This document shows, piece after piece, positions 41,000 through 53,160 of a stretch of 64,000 bases of DNA (position 1 is the stretch's first letter; every line of letters starts with the position of its first letter). This stretch comes from Larix kaempferi (lineage: Eukaryota > Streptophyta > Pinopsida > Pinales > Pinaceae), in contig BSBM01000140.1 of the NCBI GenBank assembly GCA_027924585.1, forward strand, positions 5,100,001 to 5,164,000, read 5' to 3'. Under the pieces are notes generated by a model, which ran no database searches, was not told where the DNA came from, and saw only the letters and a program-made list of their open reading frames with translations. A program made the position numbers and the translations under genes.

Positions 41000-42053
41000 C
41001 TAACATCAAAACATCCAATATAAACCAATCAAGAAACTAGATACATACCATCTGGACCCCAAAACTGCCCTGGGGTCGTGGTGCCTCTGGATCTCGCCAG
41101 TAATCCATCTCGCGATACGGGTAGTCATAAAAAACCAGCGGCAACCACTGAAAATAGAGATCCTACATAAAATATTGCTCCACCTCTCCATCACCCCGTC
41201 GACGCATCATCTCACCCCACCGCACCATCTGCGACTCCCTCAAACCCCCATCCTGGATCGGCACTCGCGGTCGCAATGTCGGAACCCGCTGCATGAAGAA
41301 AGCACACAAAAATGACCCATAACAGAACCCCTTTCCAAATACCTTCGCCTTGCTCAGTTTTTGTTGAACATAGGTGAGGAATATCTGGCCTCAAGCAAAG
41401 AAGGTGCCCTGTAATACCCACTCTACCAACTGCATCTGTCCCCCCAAAACTCGATTGGGACCCTGCGACCCGAACACTCGGACCACACATGCTGCGATCG
41501 CCCGAATTGATGGCTCCTCCAAGTCACAAATCAAGAGTGCATTCTTATTCACTCTTTCCATAGGGAGGCAATACGGATCCAACATCTCATCCATGTCCAC
41601 ATCCGCGGACACCAGTGGCTGAGTATCCGCCACCCTACCCAAACAAGGCAGTCTCGTCAAAAAGTATACGTCTGCCATGGTGAGCTCTAGTCTCTCCCCT
41701 TGCATGATGAAGCACTGACTATAGGGCTCCCAAAATACCACAAACCTGTTCATCAATAGTACTGCTCGCACTACTGGCACCTGCGCGAACTTCAACAGCT
41801 CGCACAGCCCCAAGGTTCTCCAGACATGTCGATCATCTCGTATGTACTTTATGAGATCGTTAGGTATCTTGCTCTCTCGCCATAGTAATCTCGGCATCCT
41901 GTCAATCCCACAACAAAAACTCATCAGCACATCATCAAATAAACCATCATCCCCCCCCCCTGATATGACTCCGCAATCCCGATCCAGATCGCGGTTGTGG
42001 GGTCCAATGTCGTGATCCCAAATCGTGGCTATTAGGACTATAGCCGCGATCAT
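41000..42053 (-). pseudogene. Antisense ORF resembling the plant mobile domain
   Basis: It reads opposite to the retrotransposon. An in-frame ATG lies at 42053, but the first residues are encoded by a tandem repeat, so a start at the Met of MSFCCGID (about 41927) is equally likely. The body includes IPNDLIKYIRDDRHVWRTLG, VVFWEPYSQCFIMQGERLEL and TMADVYFLTRLPCLG. That pattern (tryptophan, then GE-x-x-L-T-x-x-DV-x-x-L-x-x-LP-x-x-G) resembles the plant mobile domain found in host MAIN/MAIL proteins and in some Gypsy elements. Stops at 41391, near 41165 and near 41037 interrupt a frame that otherwise continues through FYDYPYREMDYWRDPEAPRP. The identification is by motif only. Confidence 0.5.
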
Positions 42054-42245
42054 AGATCGCGCCTGTGGGGCCACAGTTGCGATCGCAAACCGTGGTTTTC
42101 CAAGCCAGAGTCGCGATCACAGATCGTGGTTGTCTAGGCCATAGCCGTGATTGCGGATCACAACTATCCAGGCCATAGGCGCAATCTCAGATCGCAGCTG
42201 TGGAGGCCACAATCACGATCCATGATCGCAGCCATCACCTCGAAA
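41985..42245. repeat. GC-rich array of about 34-bp palindromic units
   Basis: Seven to eight units built on ATCGCGG...CCGCGATC, for example near 41993, 42022, 42057, 42090, 42125, 42160 and 42192. Each is an imperfect inverted repeat. It overlaps the 5' part of the antisense ORF and its presumed leader. Confidence 0.8.
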
Positions 42246-42640
42246 CTCGTGATCCACACCCCACGTGGACCATACCACACTCCCTAAGGACCCACTACCC
42301 ACTCGAATCGAGAAAAAATTAAAGGTCTGAGTTCAGTGAAATACCTGCAACTCACGGGAATGAAATCAACCGGTCCAATCGCCCAGGAATGCCAAATCCG
42401 CTCTGACCCACCGCATTCTCCTGTCAAAGTCAACCACACAAATGACACTTGGCGTTATGGGTCCACTTACTATTTATAGATAGTTGAGTTTTTCTTGATT
42501 CGACCATTTTGAATCCATATGGAATCCATTTTCCAAACCATTTCCACCACTAGAATCAGTACGACGAGACCTTCAGAATGGTCGACTTGGTTTCTCGTTT
42601 GCTCTGAACCCCTTTTTTGGAATTTTATCTATGCACCTCA
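42246..42640 (-). other. Presumed promoter and leader of the antisense ORF
   Basis: Non-coding; contains the minus-strand TATA box at 42471-42478. No other feature is recognised. Confidence 0.4.
42471..42478 (-). promoter_or_regulatory. TATA box for the antisense ORF
   Basis: The minus strand reads TCTATAAATAGT, a near-ideal plant TATA box. It lies about 420 bases upstream of the ATG at 42053 and about 550 upstream of the alternative start. Confidence 0.5.
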
Positions 42641-42960
42641 CCATCTCGATTTGCATGCCACATCAGCCATTGTCTGTTTTTAGCATTCCTTATACCATCA
42701 GATTCAGTTTTTCGAGCCCGTGATGATGCTTGAGATCATTTCTCTCTCTCACCCCCATATTTTTCGGGCATTTTTCACCAACCCCTAGTCATCTCAGTTT
42801 GCGTGCCACCTCGACCGTTATCCATTTTTGATGCTTTTATATCACCAGATTCAGTTTTCCGAGCTCGTGATGATGCTTGAGGTCGTTTCTCGCTCTCACT
42901 AGAAACAATTTCAACATTGTGTCCCGACACCTTGCTGCCTCAGTTTGCGCACCACATTGG
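42640..42960 (+). repeat. 3' UTR tandem repeats, about 150-bp unit
   Basis: GTGATGATGCTTGAG, then CGTTTCTC or CATTTCTC, followed by CTCTCAC, recurs near 42719 and 42866. The flanking TCTCAGTTTGCGTGCCAC-type sequence recurs as well. It is homologous, inverted, to 15461-16010. Confidence 0.8.
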
Positions 42961-43345
42961 CTGCCATCGAATTATTACACATTTATACATGAGCCATTTA
43001 CTCCATTCATACTGCAGTTATTTCGTTATTTTCCCACCATTCATCATCCCACAAGGAGGCCGACCAGTGTTCCCCCCCAACCCTTGCTCTTGGTTCTCAT
43101 TGATGTCCCTTGATTAAACACTCTCTCCTTGCTTGGCCATTCCTTTTGTTTGGTATAATTTTATCCCTTTTTCGGGCCGAACATGTCCTTTACGAAAAAG
43201 GCACTTAGGGAGTTTCTGTTAAGCTCTTTTCTGACTCCTAAAAGAATGAAAATATCGCCAAGAAATAATGCTTCCTTTCATGCTCATTAAAGTACCTGAA
43301 AGGGCATCTATCTAGTATAAGTTTATCCCTTTTCCAGACTGTTGG
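42961..43345 (+). other. 3' UTR end of the plus-strand Tat/Ogre-like fragment
   Basis: Homology to the 15300-15455 region of the minus-strand copy is clear from about 43130 and stops near 43345, which I take as the truncation point. No LTR follows. Confidence 0.6.
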
Positions 43346-44407
43346 GTCTAGGAAATGCCCCTTTTTGGCCGTCCTTATTACATCATTTTTCCCCGATTTC
43401 ATCATACTTTCATAAGCTATATCCATGTCTTTCTCGAGATCAATCAGTAATATTGACAGGTATAATTCGTTATTGCTTCATTTATTTTATGCCTAAGATT
43501 GTTAAAGATTATGGATCTTAGTCCTTGGTTTATGCTGATCTGTGTGATTTCATTTAGAAAAGGTCTAAAGCGCAAGTGTATCAGCCAAGTGGCACCAACT
43601 GTTACTCTTCAAAGCACCAGCTCCTCATAATCCAAGGGACAACACATTCATCCACAAGAATCTGTAACAGGCTTCCACTGAAACAGAACCTAGCTTCAAC
43701 AGACAGGTTGCATTCCAGTTGTTGAGTCTGTTGATCCATTAATTATTAGAGCAAAAACATCCTTCATGATTAACAACCTTGTTTAATACGGCTATAATAG
43801 TTAGCTGTAAATCTGTAGCATGAAGATCATATATCTTCATTACTGCACGAGTTTAGTGGATCGTGATCTATCATGTCAATGTATAAATATGCAAAGGCTC
43901 GCGTAGCCTAGGGTTTGAAAATTACCATTTTACATAAGCTGTAATAGAGAACTGATACTGTCAATTTCCATCATTAATATGAGAGCAGAGTTCTTCATTT
44001 CTGTGTCTTAATTTGTTGTGATTCTTAGCATCTCTGTTAGAAGGCCAGGGCCTGCCTTCTCACAGAGATAGCCGGTTTAAGTAGGTAGAGTAATTTAGCT
44101 TTCCTTCTATTCTGTGGTGTGGAATTATTGCAGATGTCATTGGTAGCTACAACAGAGAATTAGCTTTCCTTTTGGTAGTTCATAATTACATCTTGAATAG
44201 TTGTAGCAGATTGGTGTGATAGTGGACTGTGTAGGATAATTCATTTAATGCATGTGTGTTTGAATTAGTTGTAACAGCCAAGCTCAATTCCAATATCTTT
44301 CAGTTGTTTATGCTTTCTAGGATTTCCAGTAATTATCAGTTAGAGTCCAAGCTTAGATTCTGGTTACTGTTGTATCTTCAATTGATTTAAAGTAGGCAGA
44401 TTAGGAT
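43346..44407. other. Unassigned sequence, possibly a diverged LTR
   Basis: No ORF or known domain. There is a TATA-like TATAAATATGC near 43883 and a strong inverted repeat (AGAAGGC...GCCTTCT) at about 44040-44062. The texture suggests a retrotransposon LTR, but no partner copy lies in the window. Confidence 0.35.
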
Positions 44408-46168
44408 TGTAATGTCCCCAGTTTGGCCCCATGGCATTTACATTATAAATGATGTAATATTTGTTATGAAATCATGGTGAGGAGCTCAAGGCCAAGGCCC
44501 CGCCATCGATTTATTGATGCATATGCTTTGCGTGCTAGCCAGGCACATTGGAATTTCAACATCATGTAATATGCATTTTTAATAAAAATACCCACAACTA
44601 GCTATGCAATGCAACAAAGAGATGGGGGCATGATTTCACAAGGAATTGGGAGGGAAAACATTCAAACCCTTGAGCCAATAGAGTCAAGCCAAGTGTCAAT
44701 GAGGGAACCCATCAAACCCTCAACAACCCATGTTGACTTTTGTACCCAACCATTGATTTCTCCCAAGAGTTGGTTGGGGAAATTAATGCCTTGGGAATGG
44801 GGAGGTATGGCTGTCCAAAATCGGGTATGGGCAAGCCACCCTCCATGGAAAAACGTGTTGGCCTCTTGGGGCAAGAAGGGAGCCACGAAATGGCTGCCTA
44901 AGCCATTATTCACCATGGCCTTGCTCTCTCACGCAGCTCAAGCTGCCTGGGCGATTTCCTCCCTCGTTTTTCTATGTCTCCCTCCATCTTTTAGCTGGGA
45001 AGGGGCGTTTTTGTGTTGGTTACCCGTGGAGAAAGAGAGCAGAACGTTTTGGGTCTTCCTAGGGGTCGTTTAGGCCATTGGAAGGGATCCTAACCAGTGG
45101 AGAGAAATCGGTTTTTCTCCCTGGGGTTGAAATCGAAATTCCACAGTTCATTTGGGTGAACCACGAGTTGGGAGAACCAATGTGGACCCTGTTTTGTGAA
45201 CACCTCTGTTGTAAATGTGTAACCCTGTCAATAATCGTTTCTGCTGTGAGAAAGAAGAGTATGATGGGCATGGGTGATGGGTAATCCCTGGTTCTGGCTT
45301 GAGATTGGGAATGAGCATCCATTGTGCAAGTGTAGCCTGATAAACCCAGTTAGACTGGCTTGGCTAAAATAAAATGGTTAATGGGCTGTGTGTGAACGTG
45401 AATGTCCCCTTTGTCCTTGTGAGAATCATGCCCAGCTCGGGGGTGGCCTTCGGACAGACCCAGTACAAGCTGTCGAAGAGCCTATGGTTGGGTGGAACGT
45501 TGCAGCGACATAGCTAGTTGCTTGGGGACGATTGCAATAAAGATAAGTGTTTCTGTCTATGTAATTACTTCTGAAAATGTTTATCAATGATTGAAATTGA
45601 TATGTTGAATGCATATGAAGAGTGTGTGAATGTTGTTTCCGCTGTGCATAATTGGTTGTTTTATGTCTGCACACCCATTTATTATTTTCATGAGTCTAAC
45701 AATGGGCTGAGATCATGTGAAAGCCCTGAGTATTGGCATCATGTTTCCTGCCTTGCATTGGGTCAGCAGGTGGGTACATGACAAGGATTGAGTAATAGTA
45801 GCTGCTAGATGGATCATTTTGGTAAAGATCAATTATTGTTAGTTTGATAATTATAGGATTTAAATTCTTGCAAAAGCAATCTGGGTTATTTCTATTCTTG
45901 AATTTATAACTACTGGGTGATTTTTGTAGGAAGGTAGTTTCAATCAAATCCTTAGATGTGTGAATTAGCTTAGCTTGCTTTCTGGAGTGAGTTTGGATGA
46001 TATAGATTGGTAGGATCATTATCTACATTTAGTAAATCAACTGCTTGACATGTTTATGCACAGATTATGCGTATTACCATTGAAACAAAAGACCTCCCTA
46101 GGTTTGACAATTTATATTGACCATCCTGTGTGTTAGCTTTAATTAACTTACATATAGGGTGACCAACA
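44408..46168 (+). repeat. 5' LTR of a third Gypsy lineage (Athila-like?)
   Basis: Begins TGTAATGTCCCC, a common plant Gypsy LTR start, and ends CCAACA just before a PBS at 46171. The left edge is chosen by that motif only, because no second LTR lies in the window. The 154-codon ORF inside (44609-45073) is probably chance. Confidence 0.6.
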
Positions 46169-46170
46169 TT

Positions 46171-46188
46171 TTGGCGCCATTTTTGGGG
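46171..46188 (+). promoter_or_regulatory. Primer-binding site of the third Gypsy lineage
   Basis: TTGGCGCCATTTTTGGGG resembles TGGCGCCGTTGCCGGGGA, the plant Gypsy primer site usually assigned to an aspartate tRNA. Confidence 0.7.
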
Positions 46189-46260
46189 ATGGTAATAGAT
46201 AGACAGAGTTAGTAGATGGTTTCGATTGATTTTATTTTAGTTCAACTATTTACAGCATGC

Positions 46261-46841
46261 ATGAATACAAGAAAAACAAATCGGGAACCCCCTTTGAATA
46301 CTAACGTTGCTGGTGGAAGAGGTCAAGGTCGTAATGTAGGTCAGGGAAGACACACATACATTGATGAGATAATTGCTAGAGCCGATTCTTCCACTAGACC
46401 ACCGTAGAACTCTACAGGTAGGGGAAATTCTATTCCTCCCAATCTTGAACATTCAGCATCCACAGTGGAGAATACAACGACACCTTCAACTCCTGTTGTA
46501 GAAAGTAAACCTCCTAAATATAAGGGAAGCGTTGTAGGTGCACCAGATAGAGAGGAGATCTGTCATATCGACGGAACTAGAGTTACCAAAGAGGTGTGGT
46601 TGGAGACTCACCAAATAGTAGAGGAAGAGAGAAGGAGAGAAGAAGAGAGGATAAGAGAGGAAGAAGCTAAAGCAGAGGAAGAACTCATAAAGGAAGCTGT
46701 TGAATTTTGGACTAGAACCATAGCTGGTAGAGAATAGGAGGGCGAGAATGAACATGGGAATAACTGGGAGGAAGAAGGAGAAAATAATTAGCTTGGTAAT
46801 ACTGTGGCTACATTAGAATTCCCTATCCTCTAGATACCTAT
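46261..46841 (+). pseudogene. Gag N-terminus of the third Gypsy lineage
   Basis: The ATG at 46261 opens MNTRKTNREPPLNTN with an RG-rich stretch. A TAG at 46405 interrupts, and the frame continues through KYKGSVVGAPDREEI and a highly charged E/R coiled-coil segment to LGNTVATLEFPIL. It is then interrupted by element B. The capsid core that should follow is absent on the far side, so sequence has been lost. Confidence 0.7.
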
Positions 46842-48489
46842 TGTCTATAACTGACCCACAGGTTTTCTATAAGACCCAGGTACTTCACGGTTTCCCTTTG
46901 ACCAACAAAACCCCTTCGCAGTGGCCCTTTTGGCAATAACCTGCGAGCAGGTTGAGGTCTCACCCGAGGTGTATCTATCGGGTACTGTGGAATCAGGTTT
47001 CCACAGTAAGTGACGAGTTGCGTGGACGGTCGTACTGTGCAACGCAACAACGGATATGCACTGCGCAGCAATGGACAATGCTGCGGTCCACACCACTATG
47101 TTCTTCTATTGCGGGACTTCTACTAGTACTGTGAACAATACCACTCAACTTATACTTGAAGTGTTCGAAAACGCTTAATGCATTGACATGAGTATCACTC
47201 ATCCACTCATTCAACTACTCAGCCAATTATCCATCTACTATTCGTTCACCCACTTGGTATGGTTGTCATTTAAGCATATTCTACTGATACAATCTAACTT
47301 GTGTGCATTTGTTCTATTATGCATAAGGAAGTACTTAAGTGATCTCTTAACACTTAACCAACTAATTGATTCACAGTTCTCAAATACAAGCTAAATGTTC
47401 ACCATTCATCTATTCATGCAAAACTTAACATATCATCTACATACCTCTTCTGATGGAAAATGCATACAACAGTTCTCTCATAACAGCATGCAAGGAAACA
47501 TCTGGATGTTCATTTACAGAAAACATAGATAAGCATTCATCCATAAAACACAATTGCACAACACAATATTTAACGTGGTTCACTCCCCCGGATGGGAAGC
47601 TACATCCACAAGAACGGTTGGTAATATATATATATTTAAAAGGGATGGGGACAAGCATTCTTAGTCTACGCACTCAGCTGCAGACTCTCCTTCCTCTCAG
47701 ATAGGTATCTGCGCACACAGCTGTAGAGCCTTTACAATATTCTCAATTCAAAAAAGATTTTACAATACAACATCCAGAACCCAAAAATGTAACAACAAAA
47801 AGTAACCCCATCCCATACAAAATTGTCTTCTTAAATAGACCATGCCTGAAGGTCATGTCTTTACAATGCCGAAGACCTAAACCCAAAAACCCTTAGGGTT
47901 TACAAAACTGTGTTGGTTTGCCTAAACTGGTTTGCTGGCATCTGGTAGCGTCTGCTTCATCATGGTGGTTCTCCACGTCTTCATTCTATCGCTATCGGCC
48001 TTCCTGTCGCATGCATGCCAACAGGCCACTTTCACTGAACCATTCATCTCTAATGGTATCGCCCACTAGGCATGCCAAGCCATCGCTTTCCCTTAGCTAT
48101 CCTTTCCTTAACAAACTCGTGCATTGGCCGCCTTCCCGATTTGCTCGTGCCCGACGCTCGGCACTCCTGGAGCATCTTTCCAAAATTATACCACTACTAG
48201 TCCATCTGGTACCTGCACCTGATCCTCGTCCAGCACTCTGCTTTGCTAGCTCCACGTGGCCTGACTGCTTTGCAACACTGCTTCCTCGCAGTGCTAGTCT
48301 TCGTGGTACTTCCAAAATTTGGATGCTACGTACAACTCCGCAACATGGCCAAAACTTGGATGCTGAGCACAACTTTGCAGCACCCTCAACACTTAGACAA
48401 AATTACATCTTTTTTTGAGCTGTGCTCAGCTCAGCTTTTCTTTCTTATCAAAAGTGTTACCAAAAATTTGTCCCAAATTGGGCCCAACA
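46842..48489 (-). repeat. 3' LTR of element B
   Basis: 1648 bp, from TGTCTATAACTGACCC to GGCCCAACA. It is about 10 percent diverged from the other LTR in the first 250 bases. A TA-rich TATA-like stretch lies at about 47620-47637 (minus). Confidence 0.85.
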
Positions 48490-48504
48490 TGCCCCTAACA
48501 CTTA
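48490..48504 (-). promoter_or_regulatory. Polypurine tract of element B, overlapping the ORF3 stop
   Basis: The minus strand reads TAAGTGTTAGGGGCA directly before the LTR, almost identical to element A. The TAA is the end of ORF3. Confidence 0.8.
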
Positions 48505-51380
48505 CATTTGGATCGTCCCTGCGCCACTTGCTGCTTCAGTCGTCTCGCTCTACTCTGTGACCGGTGGAACTAATTTGGCCGCGAACTCGTTATATGTGCC
48601 AAACAATTATTCCACTGCTTCTCTGGTATCTTGTTCAAGTTGTTTTACTGTCTCAAGCAGTGCTGGAGTTATCTCTTCTCCAAGCTGTCCTTGTACCTGC
48701 TCCTGGTTGTCGCACAGTTCCTTCAGCTTGTCTTCTATCTGCTGCGACACCCCCATGGCATCCTCCAGGAGTTGTTGCGACTGATTATCCATCTCAGTCT
48801 CTTTTTCTCTTAATGCATGGACTTCCTTCTTCAAGCCTGATATCTCCTTATACCTCAGTAGCCTCTCCCTAGGTGGCAGAGCCTTGACCTATGCGTCCAA
48901 CTTTTCTACTGCGGTCTTCTTTTCTTTTACCGCGGTCTTCACCTGCAGTAGCCCTTGATCCTCTTCAAGGGCAGTGAATGCCTTTGAGACCTTTTCCAAG
49001 AGATCTTGGCACTTAGCCATCTCACTCGTTATGCTCTGCGCGGTATCACTCACTACTTGCTCTCTTAACTGCTGCTCAGTTAATGGCATCTGCTTATTCA
49101 GTTTTTCCTTCCAGGCTTCAAGATCGGCCTCATAGAGGATGTCCTTATCTTGCATCTCCATCTTCAAAGATTTCACCTTGTCTCCGATCCTTAGAATTGT
49201 GTCCGCAGGATCATCCTAGAGTTCTAGACATTAAATATCTTGGGCAACAGTAGATATGGTAGTTTCCAATTTTTGTTGGTGATCCTATTCATCACGTAAC
49301 TGCATTTTTGCATGCAACTCGAGCTGCCTATTTGCTGCGTGCAGCTCCGCTTGTGACTTCATGGACTCTATTGTTCTTTCATGCATCTCATTGATGATCT
49401 ACGTGTGCATAAAGTGTAAGCTAGGAAAAGGAATCTTGTCCAGGTCGAGCTCTACCTGCTTGACTCGCTTTGTGTCCAAGACGATCTGTTCTGTCATTGG
49501 TAATGAAATAGCCAATGGGTCCAAATGGACAACCCTAGTCTTAGAAGGCAACATTATTGCTAGTTGCGGTAGTGTTTACTGCGAGGTTCCTACCGACCTC
49601 CCTTCAGCTGCTATGTCTCACGGCAAGGTTAGGCTCTTTTGGACATCATCCATTTTCTTCATGAGACCTTGCAGTGCGAGCCTAGTCTTTTGTAGGTCAT
49701 CCTGGATGACCTTGTCCCTTTTGTCTTTTTCAGCCATGAGCTCTTGCATTTGTTCTGAGACCTTTTCTGCTATCATCTCAAAGTCATGTTCGTTCAGCAC
49801 TATCTTAGATTGAGTCTTTGTGGCCTTCATCTTCTTCCACGCCCTCAACTTCTTCAAGGTCTCAGGATCTTTCCACTTTCCTTTTTCTTCAACAATCGGG
49901 CATGACAACGGGATTGGCTCATCTTCTTCAGAGTCTGTCTCAAAATACATGACTCCAACATGGAAGTCGGCCAACCAGTCCTTCATGAGGATGTCAATGT
50001 CCTCCTCATACATATGGTAGTTACCCGCATACCATTTTGGCTTCTTCATTCTCGCTTTGGGTTAAATAAAGATACATCGCATGTCCTCCATGAAATCAAG
50101 AACGTGAATGTACTTCGACGTTACCTGCTTTGTGATGCGGGCTGTATGGGTGATCACATCGCGCAGCTGAGGGTAATACTGATAGAAAACTTCAGCTGTC
50201 GCTCTGCATTGATGTTTGACTAGAGGTTAGCATAACAGAACCCTCTAGGATCGTTGTTTTCTGTAATGACACCCACATAGTCCTTTGGCTCCTTCCATCC
50301 GGAAAAGGAAATGAGGATGATCAGCCGTGTAAAGTGGAACTATTCGCCATTCTCCTGGGTATCATTGATTTCATACAAGAAATCATTAAGAAGATACTTA
50401 CACCAATTGAATTGGTTGCCTTTAGCCGTTGCGGCACCGAGTAGTATTACGCCCGCAAGGCACCTCCGGAGGCCTAACTGTTCTAAGGATTTTTCCTGCG
50501 AGTAGCTGGGTGACAAATCTTGTCGCTCTGTCTTCAATTTCTTCTATGGGAAAACCTCTTTTCCCTTCACCAATGCATGAGTTTTCTTCAGTTTTTGGAC
50601 CGCATATTTTTCCTTCTTCTTCCCCTGGAAGAATTGCTTGGGATCCTTACCGCGCTTGCTTAACCCTGTAATGTGGTGCATTAAATCAATGTTTACATCG
50701 ACATTTCTGTCGAGCCACAGATATACCTGGTGGATTCACGCCATCAGTGTGTGAACCACCACATTCACTTCTGGTGATCGATCAAAATGTGGCAACCTTA
50801 ACAAGTTCAACAGTCTTGACTGAACGATGGGTGTCAGCCAGCTTTCGGCAACTAAGTTAAAAGTTCCCTTTGCATCCTTTTTCCAGCACATATATTGGTC
50901 AGGCTGGAACTATGGGTACTTAGGCGCCTGGGGCTCTTCCTTTTGCATGCCTAGGAGGTCAAAATCTTCCCACTTACAATCTGTGATCTTTCCGAGTAGG
51001 TTCTTGGCAACCTCTACATGTTTTGAAATCGACGACAATGGGATTTCATATCTAGCATTCTTTGCCAATTTAAAGACTAGGGCATCCAATGCTCGTGGTG
51101 ATATATACTTCGGTGTCAACTTCAAGGGTTCCTTCTGAAAGACCGACGATCTCGACGCTGTCTGGCTCATCTTTGGAATCTTGCTTCGTGGTCTAGTTAT
51201 GTCTTTCCCTTTGTCCTGCATGATTGGATTATGGTGAGCTGATCTTCTGGATGCTTGACCGGGTTCGAGTAAAATCTTCTTGGCAGGGGTTTTCATTAAC
51301 TCTGCAATTCCCCCTTGCTGAAAGATTCAGATTACTTCTTGAAGTGTAATCTATTCTTCTCTATCTGGTGATCTAGACAT
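48502..51380 (-). pseudogene. ORF3 of element B: uncharacterised accessory protein
   Basis: It starts at the ATG 51380 (MSRSPDREE, aligned with MTENLSTEE of element A) and ends at TAA 48502-48504. It is about 959 codons long with one frameshift between about 50340 and 50049 and several stops. Shared with element A: an N-terminal QEVI/EEVV helix; a KNARYEIPLSSI segment matching KNAKYPILLPPM; the central domain with LMHHITGLSKRGKDP (matching LIHRITDLSKVGKDP) and LLAGKILR. A C-terminal stretch rich in K, E and Q (50049-48607) with coiled-coil character follows. An additional acidic-to-basic region with EEKGKWKDPETLKKLRAWKK lies near 49850. The function is unknown. Confidence 0.72.
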
Positions 51381-51955
51381 TCACTGGCGAGAGTAGGCAG
51401 CTGTTTCTGAGATATGACTAAGGATTGCTAACACAGGAGCGAACGCATGAAAATTCTAATTGTCTAGTAATGCTCGCAAGTCCTTATGCGTCGTTATGTA
51501 TAGGTGCAGCTGGGTCCTCCCCGTGCCTTCCAACGGCTAGATGGGCATTTAATGTAGTTTCCATTGGCGAATTTGAGCAATCCTTCAGTCCCTTCCATCG
51601 TCAGCGTGTTCAAAACGACTATCTTTTTGTTAAATGCTGAAGCAGTTCATTGCAATGGTCATATAATGGCTATTTTTCTCAAAAAGTTTTGTAACAACTA
51701 TTTTTCTGAGTCTTGCACCGAGCTGCACGACAAGCTATTTGTAATCCTGCGCAGTTACTTCGTAGTGCCAAAAATTTTCAACTGCACGGTTTAATTTTTT
51801 TTTTTCTCTTGCGTAGCTTCAGCAGTGTTGCATGGTGCATACACCGTCCTTTTTATCATACCTTGTTCTTCTTATCATACATGTACAACCTTCTTTACAT
51901 TTATAGTGTCCAAGTTCAATTGTACTTGACACTTGGAAATTTCTTCCTTTGCTTG
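51381..51955 (-). other. Spacer between integrase and ORF3 in element B
   Basis: Non-coding, with a TATA-like CTATACATAA at 51494-51503 on the minus strand at the position equivalent to element A's TATA box. Confidence 0.5.
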
Positions 51956-53160
51956 TTACTCAGGATTCTGCGAAGCAGGACTATCATGATACAGCTTTAG
52001 TCTGCTTCCATTTATCAAAGTTGGTAGGGTATCTCCAGCTAAATTGACTAAATGGACTGCACCAGTGTTAGTAACATGTATCACAGTATATGGGCCAAGC
52101 CAATGCATCTTAAATTTACCGGGAAACTTCATGAACTTGCTATCATACAAGAGGACTAGGTCATCTACCTGAAAGCACTTGGTCTTTATATGGCGATCAT
52201 GCCATGCTTTCTCATGTTCTTTCTGAACTTGCCGGTGGAAGATGGAAATGAAGCAATCTTCCTCCAACCCAAAGAGGTGTAGCAACCTTTCTTCTAATGC
52301 TGCGTGGTCTGCCATCCCTGTGAACGCAGCGATCTACAAACTAGGGACAATATATTCCATTGGCATTATAGCTTCCTGCCCATAAGCCAACTGAAAAGGT
52401 GTATGTCCGGTCAATTTCTTACATGTAGTCCTGTATACCCATAACACAGAGGAGACGCGTAGATCCTAATCATCTCTATTTACGTTGCAGACCTTAGTGA
52501 GTGCGTTCTCCAGTATTTTATTGAAAGCCTCAACAGTACCATTTTCCTGTGGATGATATGGAGTACTGCACTGATGAAAAATGTGGAATTCCTCTGTAAG
52601 TGCCTCAATGGTCTTGTTCAAAAAGTGAGTAGCTTGGTCACTCATCAAAATCTTCGGACAGCCAAATCTTGACAATATGTCTTCAAAAATGAACTGTGTA
52701 GTAGTACTGGCGCTGCAGTCCTTTATTGGCTTTGCTTCTACCCATCTGGTGAGGTAATCAGTAGCAATAATAATATACCTCGCACCAGTTCTTTTTCCTG
52801 GTGGGTTTATAGGACGCACAAAATCAATTGCCCATTTATCAAATGCCTACAAGGTTAGCTGTGGGTTTAATGGCATCTCATCTCTTTGTGAAGGTTTCCC
52901 TGTCCTCTGATAGACATCACAGTTCCTGTAGTGTTCTTTGGAATATTTGTCGATCGTGGGCCACCATAGCCCTACGCACATTATCTTTTGCATGGTAGCC
53001 CTTCTTGCATAGTGAGCTCCCGCGATGCCTAAATGCGTGTCTACTAGAATAAATGGTTTCTCATGATCTAGTACGCATCTGCGAAGGACTTCATCTGGTT
53101 CGATTTTGTATAACTAACTTGCAATTATAGTGAAGTCTACGGCGCGCACCACTAGTTGTT
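51956..53160 (-). pseudogene. Integrase of element B
   Basis: The zinc-binding region has lost one Cys (CDVYQR instead of CxVCQR). The core keeps Asp (WAIDFVRPI), Asp (MSDQATHF) and Glu ([10 protein letters not shown]). The C-terminal [21 protein letters not shown] and [10 protein letters not shown] match element A. Stops near 52850, 52460 and 52320 interrupt. Confidence 0.88.

Larger units (their letters stand above)
34230..43345 (+). mobile_element. Plus-strand Tat/Ogre-like retrotransposon fragment with pol
   Basis: It is the same family as 58-22090: Gag, zinc knuckles and 3' UTR align over long stretches on opposite strands. It lacks the 5' LTR, leader and Gag start, and it ends near 43345 before any LTR. 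Order: stray zinc-knuckle fragment, Gag middle, knuckle, protease, knuckle pair, RT, degenerate RNase H, integrase, second RNase H ORF, antisense ORF, tandem repeats. Many stops make it inactive. Confidence 0.85.

Noticed and set aside
42621-42960. CRISPR-like array
   Set aside because: Units are about 150 bp with homologous, not unique, intervening sequence, and the context is a plant retrotransposon 3' UTR.
44609-45073. 154-codon plus-strand ORF as a gene
   Set aside because: It lies inside a probable LTR, shows no domain, and its composition is that of chance coding.
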